Below are positions 48,522-58,728 of a DNA stretch of 64,000 nt, piece after piece. A program made the translations under genes and the position numbers. This stretch comes from Enterovibrio sp. JCM 19048 (GTDB lineage Bacteria; Pseudomonadota; Gammaproteobacteria; Enterobacterales; Vibrionaceae): assembly GCA_001310415.1 (NCBI GenBank), contig BAXE01000003.1, positions 124,001 to 188,000 on the forward strand, given 5' to 3'. Within the stretch, counting starts at the first letter, position 1; each line of letters opens with the position of its first letter. The notes beneath the pieces were generated by a model, which was given only the letters and a program-made list of their open reading frames with translations, ran no database searches and had not been told where the DNA came from.

Positions 48522-50356
48522 TCAACGCAAGAGCTGCCATTGCTGCACTTGATAGCCGTGGCAGGAGAAGAAGTTCAGGTCTCCCTCCAGACACACACTG
48601 TCATTCACCGGCGCAATCAATTGCATGCTTGTGCCTGCAATCGTCCGGATATCAAATCTCTGACCCTGAGACGAAGTATGACAGTCATTGCTAGTAACTT
48701 TTGCAATTCCGCGGCCAAAGGTCGGGGCATTCAGACAAACGGTTTGGCCATTTACTGATTGAGACAGTTCGCCGTTATTGAAATTCCAACCAGTGCCTTC
48801 GCTGTTGCAATCTATCGTGGTGACACTGCGGTTTCCGTCCAATGCCAGACACCTATCGCTACGCAAGTTACGGAGCTTGAATTGGTCTGAACCTGACAAA
48901 ACTGTGCTGCTTGTCGGTGTGCTGGTGGATGACTCATTACAGTTCGCTAATATTGCACCGTTGTCGCCAGCAGCATCTAAACAGAGCGCTTCCCTTTCTC
49001 CTACGCTGTTAGTGAATAAGTACTCCAATTTTTGCGTACTGTCGTTAAAGTGCCATCGTGTATTTTCTGGCATGGTGGAGTAATGAGCCAGTGAGATGGA
49101 AGCACCAGCTGCATTTGATGAGGGAATCATTGCCAAAGTACCTTCGGGGTAGTTCGGGTTTAGCGAATACGCATAACGGGCTTTTGCGAGTGTGACAGGA
49201 AACGATGATGAACCACACACTCCCCAGCTGACGGAGTTATCACTGGCGGTATTCAGGCATTGTCCCGCACCGTTTTCGATGTATCCCGCAACAGAATATT
49301 GTCCTTCAGTCGCTTCATACTGTTTACATGCCCATGACTCAGGGTTGGTGGAAGAACCAATTGAGCAGGGATGGTTGGTGACAAATGACGATCCCCAATC
49401 GTGACTGAAATGATTGGCGACATCGCTGATGGTTTTCAGCGCTGTCTGCTCACTTAAGTTGGTTGGAAATGTATTGACGTTATACGTTTTGAAATATTTT
49501 ACTTGAGATGGGTTAGAGGATGCGTAAGACGTGGCTCGAACTAATCGAGCAGCCATGATGTGGTCCGGATGTTGACCTTCCGCCGCATCGTCGCCAGGCA
49601 AACCCCAAGGGTCGAGAGTCAGTATTTCCGTTGGGTCCATCCAACTGATGATCTGGTTGAGTATTCCAAGAACGTTGTCCCACGAATATACATTTTCAAC
49701 CTGGAAACCGGTAATCGTATCAGCAACATTAATTGTTGTTTCGTTGTGGTCAGTATAAAGATGTGAAATGGTTGTTCCTACATCGGAAGAAGCAATAACA
49801 TTACTTGAGTTAGGTAATCCCAACACCTGAACTTCTATTAATTGCCCTCCGGGTGTATTACCACTGAAGTCCCGGGAGAAAATATAGCGATGCACTTTAT
49901 TGCCATTAATGTTATCCCATGATTGAGTCTGGTAAACGGAGGTGGAAAATTCTTGGCTTAAATAATCGGCATAAACAGCTTTTGCACCATTAATCCGGCC
50001 TTGATAATAGTAAGGGTCATTGGCGTTATAAGAAGGCGCGCTACTTGGGGGCGTGATGTCAAAACCCGCATTAACATGAACGATTTTCAAGCATGCGCCA
50101 TTATTTACGGCATCCCTGATATCCTCTCCCATAAAGTATCGGTCTCATCAGCGTGTGCGACGACAATGAGCTTCCTTTCGTGCTGAAGACAGTAATTATA
50201 GTCAACCCATCTTCCGCCTATGTCTTGTGGCGAAAGGTCTGCAGAATGACTCGGAGAAGGGAATTGAGTCAGAAGTGTGGTGCCGGTAGGCAGTGTTTCA
50301 CTCTGCACAGCAAAGGCTGACAGGAGAATAGGTAAAGCGATCGCATTCTTGTGCAT
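48522..50356 (-). CDS. Secreted PIG-L-type deacetylase with C-terminal ricin-like lectin region
   Basis: About 612 residues from ATG 50356, with a signal peptide (ALPILLSAFAVQSE) and a one-base frame change near 50130. KLIVVAHADETDTL sits where PIG-L/LmbE enzymes have AHPDDE, and GQHPDHIMAARLV matches their second HPDH site. The last ~150 residues show repeated QW/C-rich units (ALCLDAAGDNGAILANC, RCLALDGNRSVTTIDCN, VCLEGDLNFFSCHGYQVQQW), typical of a ricin B-type beta-trefoil. A secreted deacetylase of N-acetylglucosamine-containing material bound by the lectin is likely. The ADET variation at the metal site is unusual. Confidence 0.78.
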
Positions 50357-50643
50357 CTACATTCCTTAGAACTTCTTGCTTTGAAAGAAGCCCTAAGAAT
50401 TAATTCATAAACATCATGTTGCAATTCAAAATGATGCTGTAAAGTGGAAATTTTACACTTTGTCTCATTAGTAATTCATTCACCTCTATTTGATTAGTAG
50501 AGGCATGCTGTTAATTTATATGAATAAATTTGATTTATATGGTTTTAAACGGAAATATCGAGTGGGTTGATTTTCGCGTGGGAAGAGGGTGTTACTTAAA
50601 ATTGGACAAATGAAGCAAATATGAGAATTTGATTTTCTAAAGC

Positions 50644-50678
50644 ACAAAAAATAAAGGCAATGCTAATAGCATTGCCTT
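50644..50678 (-). terminator. Terminator of the DUF5666 gene
   Basis: AAGGCAATGCTA/TAGCATTGCCTT forms a 12-bp stem; on the minus strand it is followed by TTATTTTTTG. Confidence 0.8.
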
Positions 50679-50699
50679 GGTATTTAAGTGACTAATAAT

Positions 50700-51877
50700 T
50701 TAGTCGTCTTCGCACTCGATTTCACGTGCCACATGGTCACCGTTGATAATCACGCCTTCTACTTCCAGTCGGCAGTTGCCAATGCTGTCGAAGTTCAGTT
50801 CGTCGTCAAATTCGGTGTTGTTGTCGGTGTAAACTTTTACGCCGCCAATTTCAAAAGAAGTTCGGTGTCATCCAGGTTATCTGCATAGCCTTTCATTTTA
50901 AATTCGAACTTGTCCCAGTCACCATCAACGTCGCTGTCGTCTTCGAATTCAATTTCTTTGGCAAAGTTGCCTTTGGCGTTTGCAACATAGTCTACTTCAA
51001 CTTCCATGCCCTCACGCAGCGAGTAGTTGTTGCAAATATCGCCATCTTCACAATCGTATTTGGTTGATTTGTGAATTTCGAAGATACCACGGTAGTTCAC
51101 TTCAAAACGGCTGTAGTCTTTATCAACCCAGGTTACGATGCCTTCGATTTCGCCGCGGCCATTTACACCACTGAAGCTTTTAAGCATGATTTTTTCAGCG
51201 ATGACATATTCAACTTTATCGTCGACTTCATGGGTACGAGCGAATACCTCCACCCAGGCTCCGTTGCGTAGTTTTTTAGTGTTGTTGATTTCAGCGCCAG
51301 CAAAATGGACTTTAAGAGAACTGCCTACTTTGAAGGTTTGGTTGTATAAGTCGATTTCAGAAACTCGGCCTTCAACCTCAACCATACCGTCCAGGTCATA
51401 TTCGAACTTGATAACAGACAGTACCTTGTAACCCGCGTTCGCGGTTGGCAGGGTAGAAACCATCACCCAGTTACCATCCGTTATGTGGTTGGACAGCTTG
51501 TTGAAAGTTAGTGATACACCGCTGACTTTGAAAGTACCCAATTTACGATCGATTTCGGTGATTTTACCGGTGAAAGTCGGGTCCAACTGAACATCTGAAC
51601 CGCTTTTCGCGCTCATTGCTGCACGTGCGCCAGTGTTCAGGGAAACATTCATGTCAGCAGCCAGAATAGAAGCAGGAATAGATTGGTTGCGGTAGCTGAC
51701 ACTGCCAACTTGAAACTGCTGACCGTTAACGGTGATCGCAGAGCCAGAGACATTTTCAATTTTACCCTCTACAGCGGATAGAGCGCTTGGTTGCGTGCTG
51801 TTTTCACTGCCGCCTTCACCGCCGCCACATGCAGAAAGTGCCAAAGTAATAAGTGGTAATAGAGCGTAACGTTTCAT
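50700..51877 (-). CDS. DUF5666-type lipoprotein
   Basis: Starts MKRYALLPLITLALSACGGG, a lipoprotein signal with lipobox LSAC. Several repeated small beta-barrel units follow (VEGKIENVSGSAITVNG, FTGKITEIDRKLGTFKVSG, VEGRVSEIDLYNQTFKVGS, IEGIVTWVDKDYSRFEVN), the DUF5666 pattern. Near 50858 the frame shifts; the continuing frame ends REIECEDD with a stop at 50700, total about 392 residues. Envelope-anchored, unknown function. It overlaps nothing and has its own terminator. Confidence 0.82.
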
Positions 51878-52185
51878 TCAAAAGCCCTTACGAGAAAGAG
51901 TGCTAAAAGTGCCAGCGCAATCTAGCATTCCAATTGTTGGGAAATGTCTGGGATTTTGTCAGGTTTCTGTCAGGGGAAGTCCGTATGGCGAGAAAGTGGG
52001 CATTACACTCTCAAAGTGACCGTAATATATGCGTTTTTTAAAAACAAATTGGACATTTTAAGCTATTGACTGTTTTTGTTGGTTTAAATGTGAGATTTAT
52101 ATCTACTAATGAGAAAGGTGTGAATAATGACCGGATATCCATTGCTGTTATGTCCTGTGATGCATAAAACTGAGAGGAATTTCCA
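51878..52185. other. Intergenic region upstream of DUF5666 gene
   Basis: AT-rich in the middle, likely holding divergent promoters. I see no repeat, RNA gene or ORF that I would defend. Confidence 0.4.
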
Positions 52186-52377
52186 TTGGTAGGACGAATA
52201 CAGTATGTCGATGAGGCGAATAGCTACAGCGCACCTTCAGGATTTGTGGCGGAGACCCGCCTAATAGATGGAGTTTATGTGGTCGAAAGACGCGCATTGC
52301 GTGATCGGCGAAAATTCAGTGCACGTCACCGTGCTACGAACGCCGTAACAGTGCCGATCGCCGTGACTGTCCGGTGA
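52186..52377 (+). CDS. Small basic protein, hypothetical
   Basis: 63 residues from TTG 52186, preceded by GAGAGGAA. The C-terminal half is strongly basic (RRALRDRRKFSARHR), suggesting nucleic-acid or ribosome contact. A stem-loop follows 20 bp after the stop. Family unknown; moderate doubt that it is translated. Confidence 0.45.
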   Translation: MVGRIQYVDEANSYSAPSGFVAETRLIDGVYVVERRALRDRRKFSARHRATNAVTVPIAVTVR

Positions 52378-52397
52378 TTGACGAATATATCTAAGAT

Positions 52398-52451
52398 ACC
52401 TAAACAACCTGAAGATGGAGGATTCAGCGAGCATCTTCAGGTCGTTTAGGT
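52398..52451. terminator. Long stem-loop after the small basic ORF
   Basis: ACCTAAAC-A-ACCTGAAGATG pairs with CATCTTCAGGT-C-GTTTAGGT, a stem of about 20 bp with one mismatch and a 14-nt loop. The T-run is weak, so it could be a terminator or a structured RNA. Confidence 0.55.
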
Positions 52452-52531
52452 CTATTCCTTGCAGCTTAAATCTTGCCGCAATTGAACTGACCTGCGCACT
52501 CAGCCGTAATGGCTGAAAAAAGGGGACAGTT

Positions 52532-52834
52532 ATGAAAACAAATATCCATGCCATTGCTGAACATACAGAGATCGAAAAACTCATCATTCACTCAATTGAG
52601 CAGAGTTTGTATCAGGCTTCTATTGTTGTTGGGGATGAAGAGCATTTTCTGTGTGATGTAAACGGTGAGCTACTCAGAACAAGATCGCTGGTGGAAATGC
52701 TGAACCTATGCCAGACGGTTAAAACAGACACCCGGGTACTCAGGCAAGACAGCGCCTACGATGAGATGGTAGGAACACCGCTGAAAGGCGAGAATCGTTT
52801 GGAGGTTGCGATTTCAGACATGCGCTTGTATTGA
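52532..52834 (+). CDS. DUF6482-like small protein
   Basis: 100 residues from ATG 52532, 10 bp after AAGGGGAC. IEKLIIHSIEQSLYQASIVVGDEEHFLCD then LLRTRSLVEMLNLC fits the small vibrio/Shewanella protein family I know as DUF6482. Function unknown; soluble. Confidence 0.7.
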   Translation: MKTNIHAIAEHTEIEKLIIHSIEQSLYQASIVVGDEEHFLCDVNGELLRTRSLVEMLNLCQTVKTDTRVLRQDSAYDEMVGTPLKGENRLEVAISDMRLY

Positions 52835-52964
52835 ACAAAGCGCATTACTGTATCAAAACTGCCTCACCGTCGCGTTCCGCAACTTGTTAGGCTCTATAGC
52901 CATACTCGCTGAATCCTGTGTTTCAGGTAGTTTGAGTTGATGGGTCTTTACAGGGAGAGGCGAG

Positions 52965-54257
52965 ATGCTAGAGCACGGTGTACGGAAATACGTGAGCGAC
53001 AAACTGACGTCGATGGGGATAGACAGCGATCCTTACAGTACGGAGCCCACGCTTGTATTCCTGCTCGCTTCCATTGGTATAGCGGTGATCAGTTACCTCA
53101 TCGTGCACAAGATCATCGTCCGCTCTGTAAACCTCATCATCAGCAAAAACAAAAACTCTTGGGCGAATAGCCTGACCAAATATGAGGTACTGGAAAAACT
53201 CGCGGCCTTGGTTCCTGTGATGATCCTGGATATATTTGTTCCGGTCATTCTTTCCCATCATCCATTCCTTTCAAAACTGACTGACCGTTGCCTTGGCATT
53301 ACTGTGCTGGTGATGTTTGTCTGGATGATTTTTGCCTTACTGGATGCGCTGAACGACATCGCCTATAACCGGGGCATCAGCCGCCGGATGCCAATCAAAA
53401 GCTTCCTTCAGCTCATTAAACTTTTCACCTTTTTAGTTGCTATCGTTATCTCCATTTCGATCCTCGCTAACGAATCGCCGGTGATTTTCTTAAGCGGATT
53501 GGGCGTGGCGACCGGTTTGGTGATGTTGGTGTTCAGGGATACTATTCTGGGATTTGTGGCCGGTATCCAGCTTTCCGCCAACCGCATGGTCAGCCTGAAT
53601 GACTGGATTCAGGTTGATGAGTATGGCGCCAGCGGTACGGTAGAAGAGATATCGCTGACGACAGTGAAAGTGCGAAACTTTGACAACACCGTCAGCATGT
53701 TGCCCGCGTATGCCTTGGTTCAGAATGCATTTATCAACTGGCAGGGGATGTCAGACTCCGGCGGCCGTCGGATCAAACGCTCGGTATTTATTGATGTCAC
53801 ATCAATCCGTTTCCTGACCGATGAAGAGATTGAAGCACTGAAAGAGATCCGCATTCTACGGGAGTTCTTGTTTGAACGAACCCGCGAGATCAACGAATTC
53901 AATGAATCGTTCAAAGATATTCCCCACAGCGCGAATCTGCGTCATTTAACCAATGTGGGTGTGTTCCGCGCTTACCTGGCAACCTACCTGCGTGCCAATA
54001 AAGATATTCATGACTACATGACCTGCATGGTGCGGCAGCTTGAACCAACGGCGCAGGGCTTGCCACTGCAGGTCTACGCATTTGTGAACAACACCGATTG
54101 GGTGTTTTACGAAGGGGTTCAGGCCGATTTGTTCGACCACATCTATGCCGTTATGCCCATGTTTGGTTTACGTCCGTTCCAGTCATTTGGCGGACACGAT
54201 GCAATGAATATCGGGCTTGGGAATGTAGAGGCTGTCGGGCAAAAGCCAGAGGCTTAG
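52965..54257 (+). CDS. MscS-family mechanosensitive channel, YbdG-like
   Basis: 430 residues, intact. Several membrane helices, then the pore/beta domain GLGVATGLVMLVFRDTILGFVAGIQLSANRMVSLNDWIQVD...GTVEEISLTTVKVRNFDNTVSMLPAYALV, characteristic of the YbdG group (E. coli YbdG, 415 residues), and a C-terminal domain ending in FGLRPFQSFGGHDAMN. It releases solutes under mild osmotic down-shock. The ATG follows GGGAGAGGC. Confidence 0.92.
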   Translation: MLEHGVRKYVSDKLTSMGIDSDPYSTEPTLVFLLASIGIAVISYLIVHKIIVRSVNLIISKNKNSWANSLTKYEVLEKLAALVPVMILDIFVPVILSHHPFLSKLTDRCLGITVLVMFVWMIFALLDALNDIAYNRGISRRMPIKSFLQLIKLFTFLVAIVISISILANESPVIFLSGLGVATGLVMLVFRDTILGFVAGIQLSANRMVSLNDWIQVDEYGASGTVEEISLTTVKVRNFDNTVSMLPAYALVQNAFINWQGMSDSGGRRIKRSVFIDVTSIRFLTDEEIEALKEIRILREFLFERTREINEFNESFKDIPHSANLRHLTNVGVFRAYLATYLRANKDIHDYMTCMVRQLEPTAQGLPLQVYAFVNNTDWVFYEGVQADLFDHIYAVMPMFGLRPFQSFGGHDAMNIGLGNVEAVGQKPEA

Positions 54258-54327
54258 TCGTAGGGTACAGATTGCCCGACAGCGAATTCGGTGGGCAGGA
54301 TATCAGCTAACCATATGAAATAAATCT

Positions 54328-54435
54328 TTATTCCAGATGATCTTCATTGGGATTTAAGAAATTTGCTGTGTGCTGGTATTTCTGTTTGAGCTTATTGACG
54401 AAAGAGTCAAAATCAGACTCGCTGACTAAGCGCAT
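54328..54435 (-). CDS. Very small ORF, uncertain
   Basis: 35 codons (MRLVSESDFDSFVNKLKQ ...). Acidic, helical. It could be a remnant C-terminus or a real microprotein; no ribosome site seen. Confidence 0.2.
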   Translation of the reverse strand: MRLVSESDFDSFVNKLKQKYQHTANFLNPNEDHLE

Positions 54436-54564
54436 ATTAGTGTTATTTTGTGCCTGTCTCTCATCGCAATCAAAATCCGATTGAATCTTTTTCCGCACGA
54501 TATACCCTTCAGAAAACAGATAGGAAATTGCCGCGCTTCAGTAGGTTACAGCTTAGGGTTGTCT

Positions 54565-54849
54565 ATGACGATGAACGTTTTCTGGGAAAAAATTCAAAAT
54601 TCGCTGTTACATTCACTCGACGATTTGATGGAGTTTCAAGAGCGTGTCTGGATAGTAAATATCCGCGAAAGCCAGATGAAAAATGAATCCTTTGTTGTCA
54701 GTGAAGACAGTTTCCGGGAACCCATGGAATGGATGGTCGATCAAGATTATCCGGACGATGTCCTTGAAGATCTGGAACTGCTTAAACCTTCCCAGTCTAT
54801 CTGCTTTAAAGTTGGAAACGCTGAACACTGCATTATGCGTGTTAAGTAG
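54565..54849 (+). CDS. Hypothetical protein
   Basis: 94 residues from ATG 54565 (MTMNVFWEKIQNSLLHSLDDL), acidic. The frame is open further upstream but with a non-protein-like composition, so the internal ATG is preferred. A strong terminator follows. Family unknown. Confidence 0.6.
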   Translation: MTMNVFWEKIQNSLLHSLDDLMEFQERVWIVNIRESQMKNESFVVSEDSFREPMEWMVDQDYPDDVLEDLELLKPSQSICFKVGNAEHCIMRVK

Positions 54850-54868
54850 CGCAATCTCTGATTTAAAG

Positions 54869-54899
54869 AAGGCATGGCGCGTATCGCCGTGCCTTTTTT
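54869..54899 (+). terminator. Rho-independent terminator
   Basis: AAGGCATGGCG / CGCCGTGCCTTTTTT with a small loop and six T residues. Confidence 0.85.
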
Positions 54900-54984
54900 G
54901 TGCAAGCTTTGCACCCTAATAGTACAGAAACCAAAAGTTATTATTAGACTTATCAAAATAAATTCCAATTTTTCATTGAGTTAT

Positions 54985-55123
54985 AAAGTTGGCAATGGAC
55001 TTGCAATACAGTAACTGTGCGTAGGTAGCATCGCCTACATACGTTACGTTTACTCCTTGCTGTCGTTGTTTGTTTCTCTATCCGGCCGGTAAATGCCTGG
55101 CCGGTAGAGAAACCTTCTTTTTC
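54985..55123 (+). ncRNA. Candidate small RNA or leader ending in an orphan terminator
   Basis: Between two genes lies a GC-rich hairpin GTTTCTCTATCCGGCCGG/CTGGCCGGTAGAGAAAC (55072-55112) followed by CTTCTTTTTCC, with no ORF before it. A smaller hairpin GTAGG...CCTAC lies at 55021-55038, and TTGGCA at 54988 could be a -35 box. Either a sRNA of about 100 nt or an attenuator for the DUF4156 gene. Confidence 0.4.
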
Positions 55124-55197
55124 CTCAACATTCCGCTTGATTTTGCCCTTCCGATAGATACACTTCGCGCCTCAACGTGTGTCGAGAAAAGACTGAA

Positions 55198-55602
55198 ATG
55201 AAAAAGGTAATGATGAGTGCCGCGCTGGCTTCAAGCGCGTTACTTTCGGGGTGCGTTACATTCCCGACGATCGAATCAGAACAAGTTAAAGTCGTCTGGG
55301 ATGACGTCAATGCCATTCAGGGATGTGAACACAAAGGCACTGTCATCGGCTCAGAAGGTCACTTTTATGACTACTGGCTGCATGCAGACAAAGACATGGT
55401 TTGGGGTACCCTGAACCAAATGCGCGCGAAAACAGCAGAACAGGGCGGAAACGTACTTTATCTCTACAAACCTCTGGGTTTCCTCTCATCTGTCACCATG
55501 ATTGGTAACGCTTACGCGTGTGAAGTGGACGCTGAGCCAGAAGCGGTAGAAGTGATCACTGAAACCAACGCTTCGCTGCAAGTCGCTGCGGGCGTACAGT
55601 AA
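55198..55602 (+). CDS. DUF4156-type lipoprotein
   Basis: 134 residues, intact. Lipoprotein signal MKKVMMSAALASSALLSGC (lipobox LSGC). VKVVWDDVNAIQGCEHKGTVIGSEGHFYDYW and NQMRAKTAEQGGNVLYLY match the DUF4156 (RcsF/YiaD-like small) pattern. Outer-membrane-anchored, unknown function. A bidirectional terminator follows. Confidence 0.85.
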   Translation: MKKVMMSAALASSALLSGCVTFPTIESEQVKVVWDDVNAIQGCEHKGTVIGSEGHFYDYWLHADKDMVWGTLNQMRAKTAEQGGNVLYLYKPLGFLSSVTMIGNAYACEVDAEPEAVEVITETNASLQVAAGVQ

Positions 55603-55614
55603 ACGCATCGTAAA

Positions 55615-55646
55615 ACAAAACAGGCGCCTTTCACGGCGCCTGTTTT
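55615..55646. terminator. Bidirectional terminator
   Basis: AAAACAGGCGCC / GGCGCCTGTTTT with a 6-nt loop, between convergent genes. Confidence 0.85.
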
Positions 55647-55678
55647 CTATCCAAATTTTGAGCGTTAATGGTGGCTAA

Positions 55679-56853
55679 TCAAGCCTGCATTGCTTCTGGT
55701 TGCGCCAGTTGTTCGCTTAGCCCTTTCGATAAACGTTTCACCGCCTCTTCCAGTTCGTCCGGCGTTGCATTGGTAAAGTTCAGACGCAGTGCAGAACTCG
55801 CCAGCTGGTGTTGTGGGTAGAACACTGGGCTTGGCACGACCGCCACACCGTTAGAAAGCAGGGATTTTGCCAGCGCGAATGTGTCGCATTGTGGCAGGGT
55901 TACCCAAACAAACATGCCGCCTTCAACCGGATTGATATCGCAGCCTTCCGGCAGATAATTCGTCAGCGCATTGAACATTTTCTCGTAGCGTGTTTTATAA
56001 AGCGCTCGGATGGTATCGATATGTGCGTCGAAATCTTCATGCTGTAACAGCCCCAGCAAAACCGCCTGCATCGGCACACTGGAATGCAAATCTGCACCCT
56101 GTTTGATTTTGATTAGCGGCTCAAGATAACTGCGTTTGCCGGTCACAATACCCACGCGCAGACCCGGCGAAGCAATTTTCGAAAATGAACGCAATACAAT
56201 CGAATGTTGCGGGCAAAAATCCGATACCAATGGCAAGGCTTCACCACTGAAACGCAGCTCACGGTAGGGCGCGTCTTCAATCAGGGCAACGTGGTACTTT
56301 TCACACAGCGCTGCTACCTGCTTGCGGGTTTCCAAAGACCAGCACACACCCGTCGGGTTGTGGAAATCCGGCACGGCATAGAACATCTTTGGTGCTTGCT
56401 CGGCAAAACAAGTTTCCAGCGCTACTAAATCCGGGCCGTGGGCATTTTGCGGCACGGTGACAATCTCAGCCTGAACCAGGCCAAATACCTGCATCGCGCC
56501 CAAATAGCTCGGGGCTTCCATTACCACCTTGTCGCCAGGGTTTACATAAGCGCGGGCGATCAGATCCAGTCCTTGCTGCGAACCGGTACAAGCCATCGCG
56601 ATGTGGGTTTCTGGCAATTCAAAGTATCCGTTGAGGAATTCCAACAGTGGGCCATAACCGGCAGTCGCACCGTATTGGAATACTTCGGGCATATCGCAAA
56701 GGCTTTCAAGCGTTGGCTTCATCAGCGCGATAGGGAAGGTTTTTCATCCGGCAGACCGCCAGCCAGTGAAATGACATTTTTGTCAGACGCTGCCGCGAGA
56801 ATTTCCCGGATGTAGGAAGAAGGGGTTTGCTGAAGCGCTGTTGCGATTTCCAT
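55679..56853 (-). CDS. PLP-dependent aminotransferase, class I/II (2-aminoadipate/aromatic type)
   Basis: About 392 residues from ATG 56853 (MEIATALQQTPSSYIREIL). One A is missing near 56740; adding it gives GGLPDEKTFPIALMKPTLESL, the standard family N-terminus. Motifs: CTGSQQGLDLIARAYVNPGD, VPDFHNPTGVCW, IEDAPYRELRF and the PLP lysine in LRSFSKIASPGLRVG. It lacks a MocR DNA-binding domain. The AraC/GyrI gene is divergent 95 bp away and may regulate it. Confidence 0.88.
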
Positions 56854-56948
56854 GTTTGCACCTGAGTTATCTTTTTATTTTGTCTTTGCATCTTACAGCG
56901 CATTGCAGATTTTATGTTGTCCATTTATGCTCTTGAACATGTCTATTT

Positions 56949-57833
56949 ATGCGATTTAAGGCCATGCACGCCCAGCATATTTCGCGCATCAATGATGTGC
57001 TGTATTTCATTCATAAAGATATCAGTCGGGATCTTCCTGCTAAAGAGCTGGCGCGGGTTGCGGCCTATTCAGAGCAGCACTTTCACCGCATCTTCAAAGC
57101 TGTGGTGGGAGAGTCACTTCACCAATATGTGCGTCGCACACGCATGGAGTTTGCTGCCAACCAACTGATGTTCGATCCGAAAACCTCGGTAGTGGATGTT
57201 GCCAGTAAGTGTGGATTCAGTTCAGTCTCCTCCTTTAGCCGCGCATTCAAAGCAACGTTCAATGTCGCCCCTGGCGAGTGGCGAAAGCACGAGTTTGATG
57301 ACGGTGAGAAACCGTATTTGCGCGATCCGGAAGTGGCCGCGGGTTATCACCGCGTGGCTGGGCAGATACTTCCGGAGCCCAAAATCATAGAAGTACCTGA
57401 CCGTTTTGCTGCGTATGTTCGCCATACCGGGTACAACCGCTCGATCAAAAATACCTGGCGACTGTTGCGCGCGTGGGCAAAAACCGAAGGGCGGGACTTT
57501 TCAGCACAGTTTGGCCTTCACCATTCCAACCCGGCTTGGGTCGAATTGGATAAATGCCGGTATGTGGCCTGCATTGCGATAGACAGTCCGGTAAAGGTGA
57601 GGGGAGTGGTGAATCAGTTAGTAATCCCGGGAGGGTTGCATGCCGTGTTCAGGTTAACCGGCGTGTATGGAGAGCTTTTGCCGCAAATCAGTAAGGTGTT
57701 GGAGCAGTGGTTACCGTCTTCTGGATTCAAGCTCGGCGCAACACCTGCGTATGTTCACTACCATCGGAATCATTTTATTGAAGAAGACGAGCGGTTTGAG
57801 CTCGATTTCTATTTGCCGATTGGGTTTTATTGA
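56949..57833 (+). CDS. AraC-family regulator with GyrI-like effector domain
   Basis: 294 residues, intact. Two helix-turn-helix units at the N-terminus (AKELARVAAYSEQHFHRIFKAVVG; VVDVASKCGFSSVSSFSRAFKATF), then a GyrI/Rob-like ligand-binding domain (FAAYVRHTGYN, CRYVACIAID, GVYGELLPQISKVLEQWLP). This order is that of the Rob/SbmC-type regulators that sense hydrophobic or cationic compounds. Confidence 0.9.
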   Translation: MRFKAMHAQHISRINDVLYFIHKDISRDLPAKELARVAAYSEQHFHRIFKAVVGESLHQYVRRTRMEFAANQLMFDPKTSVVDVASKCGFSSVSSFSRAFKATFNVAPGEWRKHEFDDGEKPYLRDPEVAAGYHRVAGQILPEPKIIEVPDRFAAYVRHTGYNRSIKNTWRLLRAWAKTEGRDFSAQFGLHHSNPAWVELDKCRYVACIAIDSPVKVRGVVNQLVIPGGLHAVFRLTGVYGELLPQISKVLEQWLPSSGFKLGATPAYVHYHRNHFIEEDERFELDFYLPIGFY

Positions 57834-57842
57834 TTGTTAGCA

Positions 57843-57955
57843 ACAACCCCTCCCTAACCCTCCCCTTGAAAAAGTGGAGGGGGATCGAAAAGATACATCC
57901 GTGGAAATTGGAGATACTGGCTCTTAATTCTTCCCCCTTACCAAGGGGGAAGCCA
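57843..57955. repeat. REP-like GC-rich palindromes
   Basis: CCCCTCCCTAACCCTCCCCTTG and TGGAGGGGG at the left; CTTCCCCCTTACCAAGGGGGAAG at the right. Related to the repeat at 23242. Probably dispersed intergenic repeats. Confidence 0.55.
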
Positions 57956-58038
57956 GATGAACCTCTTTGCGAAATACAGATGTCAATAATGGTTTTTTAC
58001 ATTAAATTTTATAGCTGTTGAATTAGAACTTGTCTTAA

Positions 58039-58728
58039 TTAGAATGAAATATCGTTACGGAAATGTTTTATTACTTTGTATTTTATGGAGGTGTTGTCGT
58101 AATCTATGACTTCGATTTGAGCACCCTTGTAGTTTATTATCTCCGACTTTTCCATGTCATACTCGACATTGTTCGTGAAAGCGTTTCTCGCCATGCCATC
58201 TGAAAACTCTCGATATGAGATATTAATTTTACTACCGACAGAACCATTATAGATTAGGGTCTGCTGAAAAGACTGCTTGTCTGACATTGTTTTTTCTTTT
58301 ATCTCATACATTGCGTCATAACATGCGGCTGATTGGTATGAGACTGATGTAATGCATACTTCACCTGCCTTTTTCGTATGTATCGCTTTCGGAGGGTCAA
58401 TTAATCCAGCAGCATATGAAATTGTTGCACCATCAGTTGAAATTATTGAAAAGTAGGGGTTACCTTTAAACTCTCCTATTCGTGAATAAGAGCCTGTAGG
58501 TATGTCATATGAAAAACCGTCAACAGGAGTTTTTAAGATTAAATACTCCTTAGTAACAGACCTTCCTTGATTGATCATATAATCACCAACAAATACTTCC
58601 ACTTCATTCCCAATCTTTGGTTCTGAAAAAAGTGTCGTTTTCTCATCCGCTCCATAATTTATTGTAGAACATCCGGCAGTACCCATAACTGCCATGATTA
58701 GAGTCAACTTCGAAAGCTTTAACATCAT
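58039..58728 (-). CDS. Hypothetical lipoprotein
   Basis: 229 residues, intact. MMLKLSKLTLIMAVMGTAGCSTINYG has a lipobox (GTAGC). The mature protein is beta-rich (SIISTDGATISYAAGLIDPP, VCITSVSYQSAACYDAMYEI) and AT-rich at the DNA level compared with its neighbours, suggesting more recent acquisition. Family not recognised. Confidence 0.7.
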   Translation of the reverse strand: MMLKLSKLTLIMAVMGTAGCSTINYGADEKTTLFSEPKIGNEVEVFVGDYMINQGRSVTKEYLILKTPVDGFSYDIPTGSYSRIGEFKGNPYFSIISTDGATISYAAGLIDPPKAIHTKKAGEVCITSVSYQSAACYDAMYEIKEKTMSDKQSFQQTLIYNGSVGSKINISYREFSDGMARNAFTNNVEYDMEKSEIINYKGAQIEVIDYDNTSIKYKVIKHFRNDISF

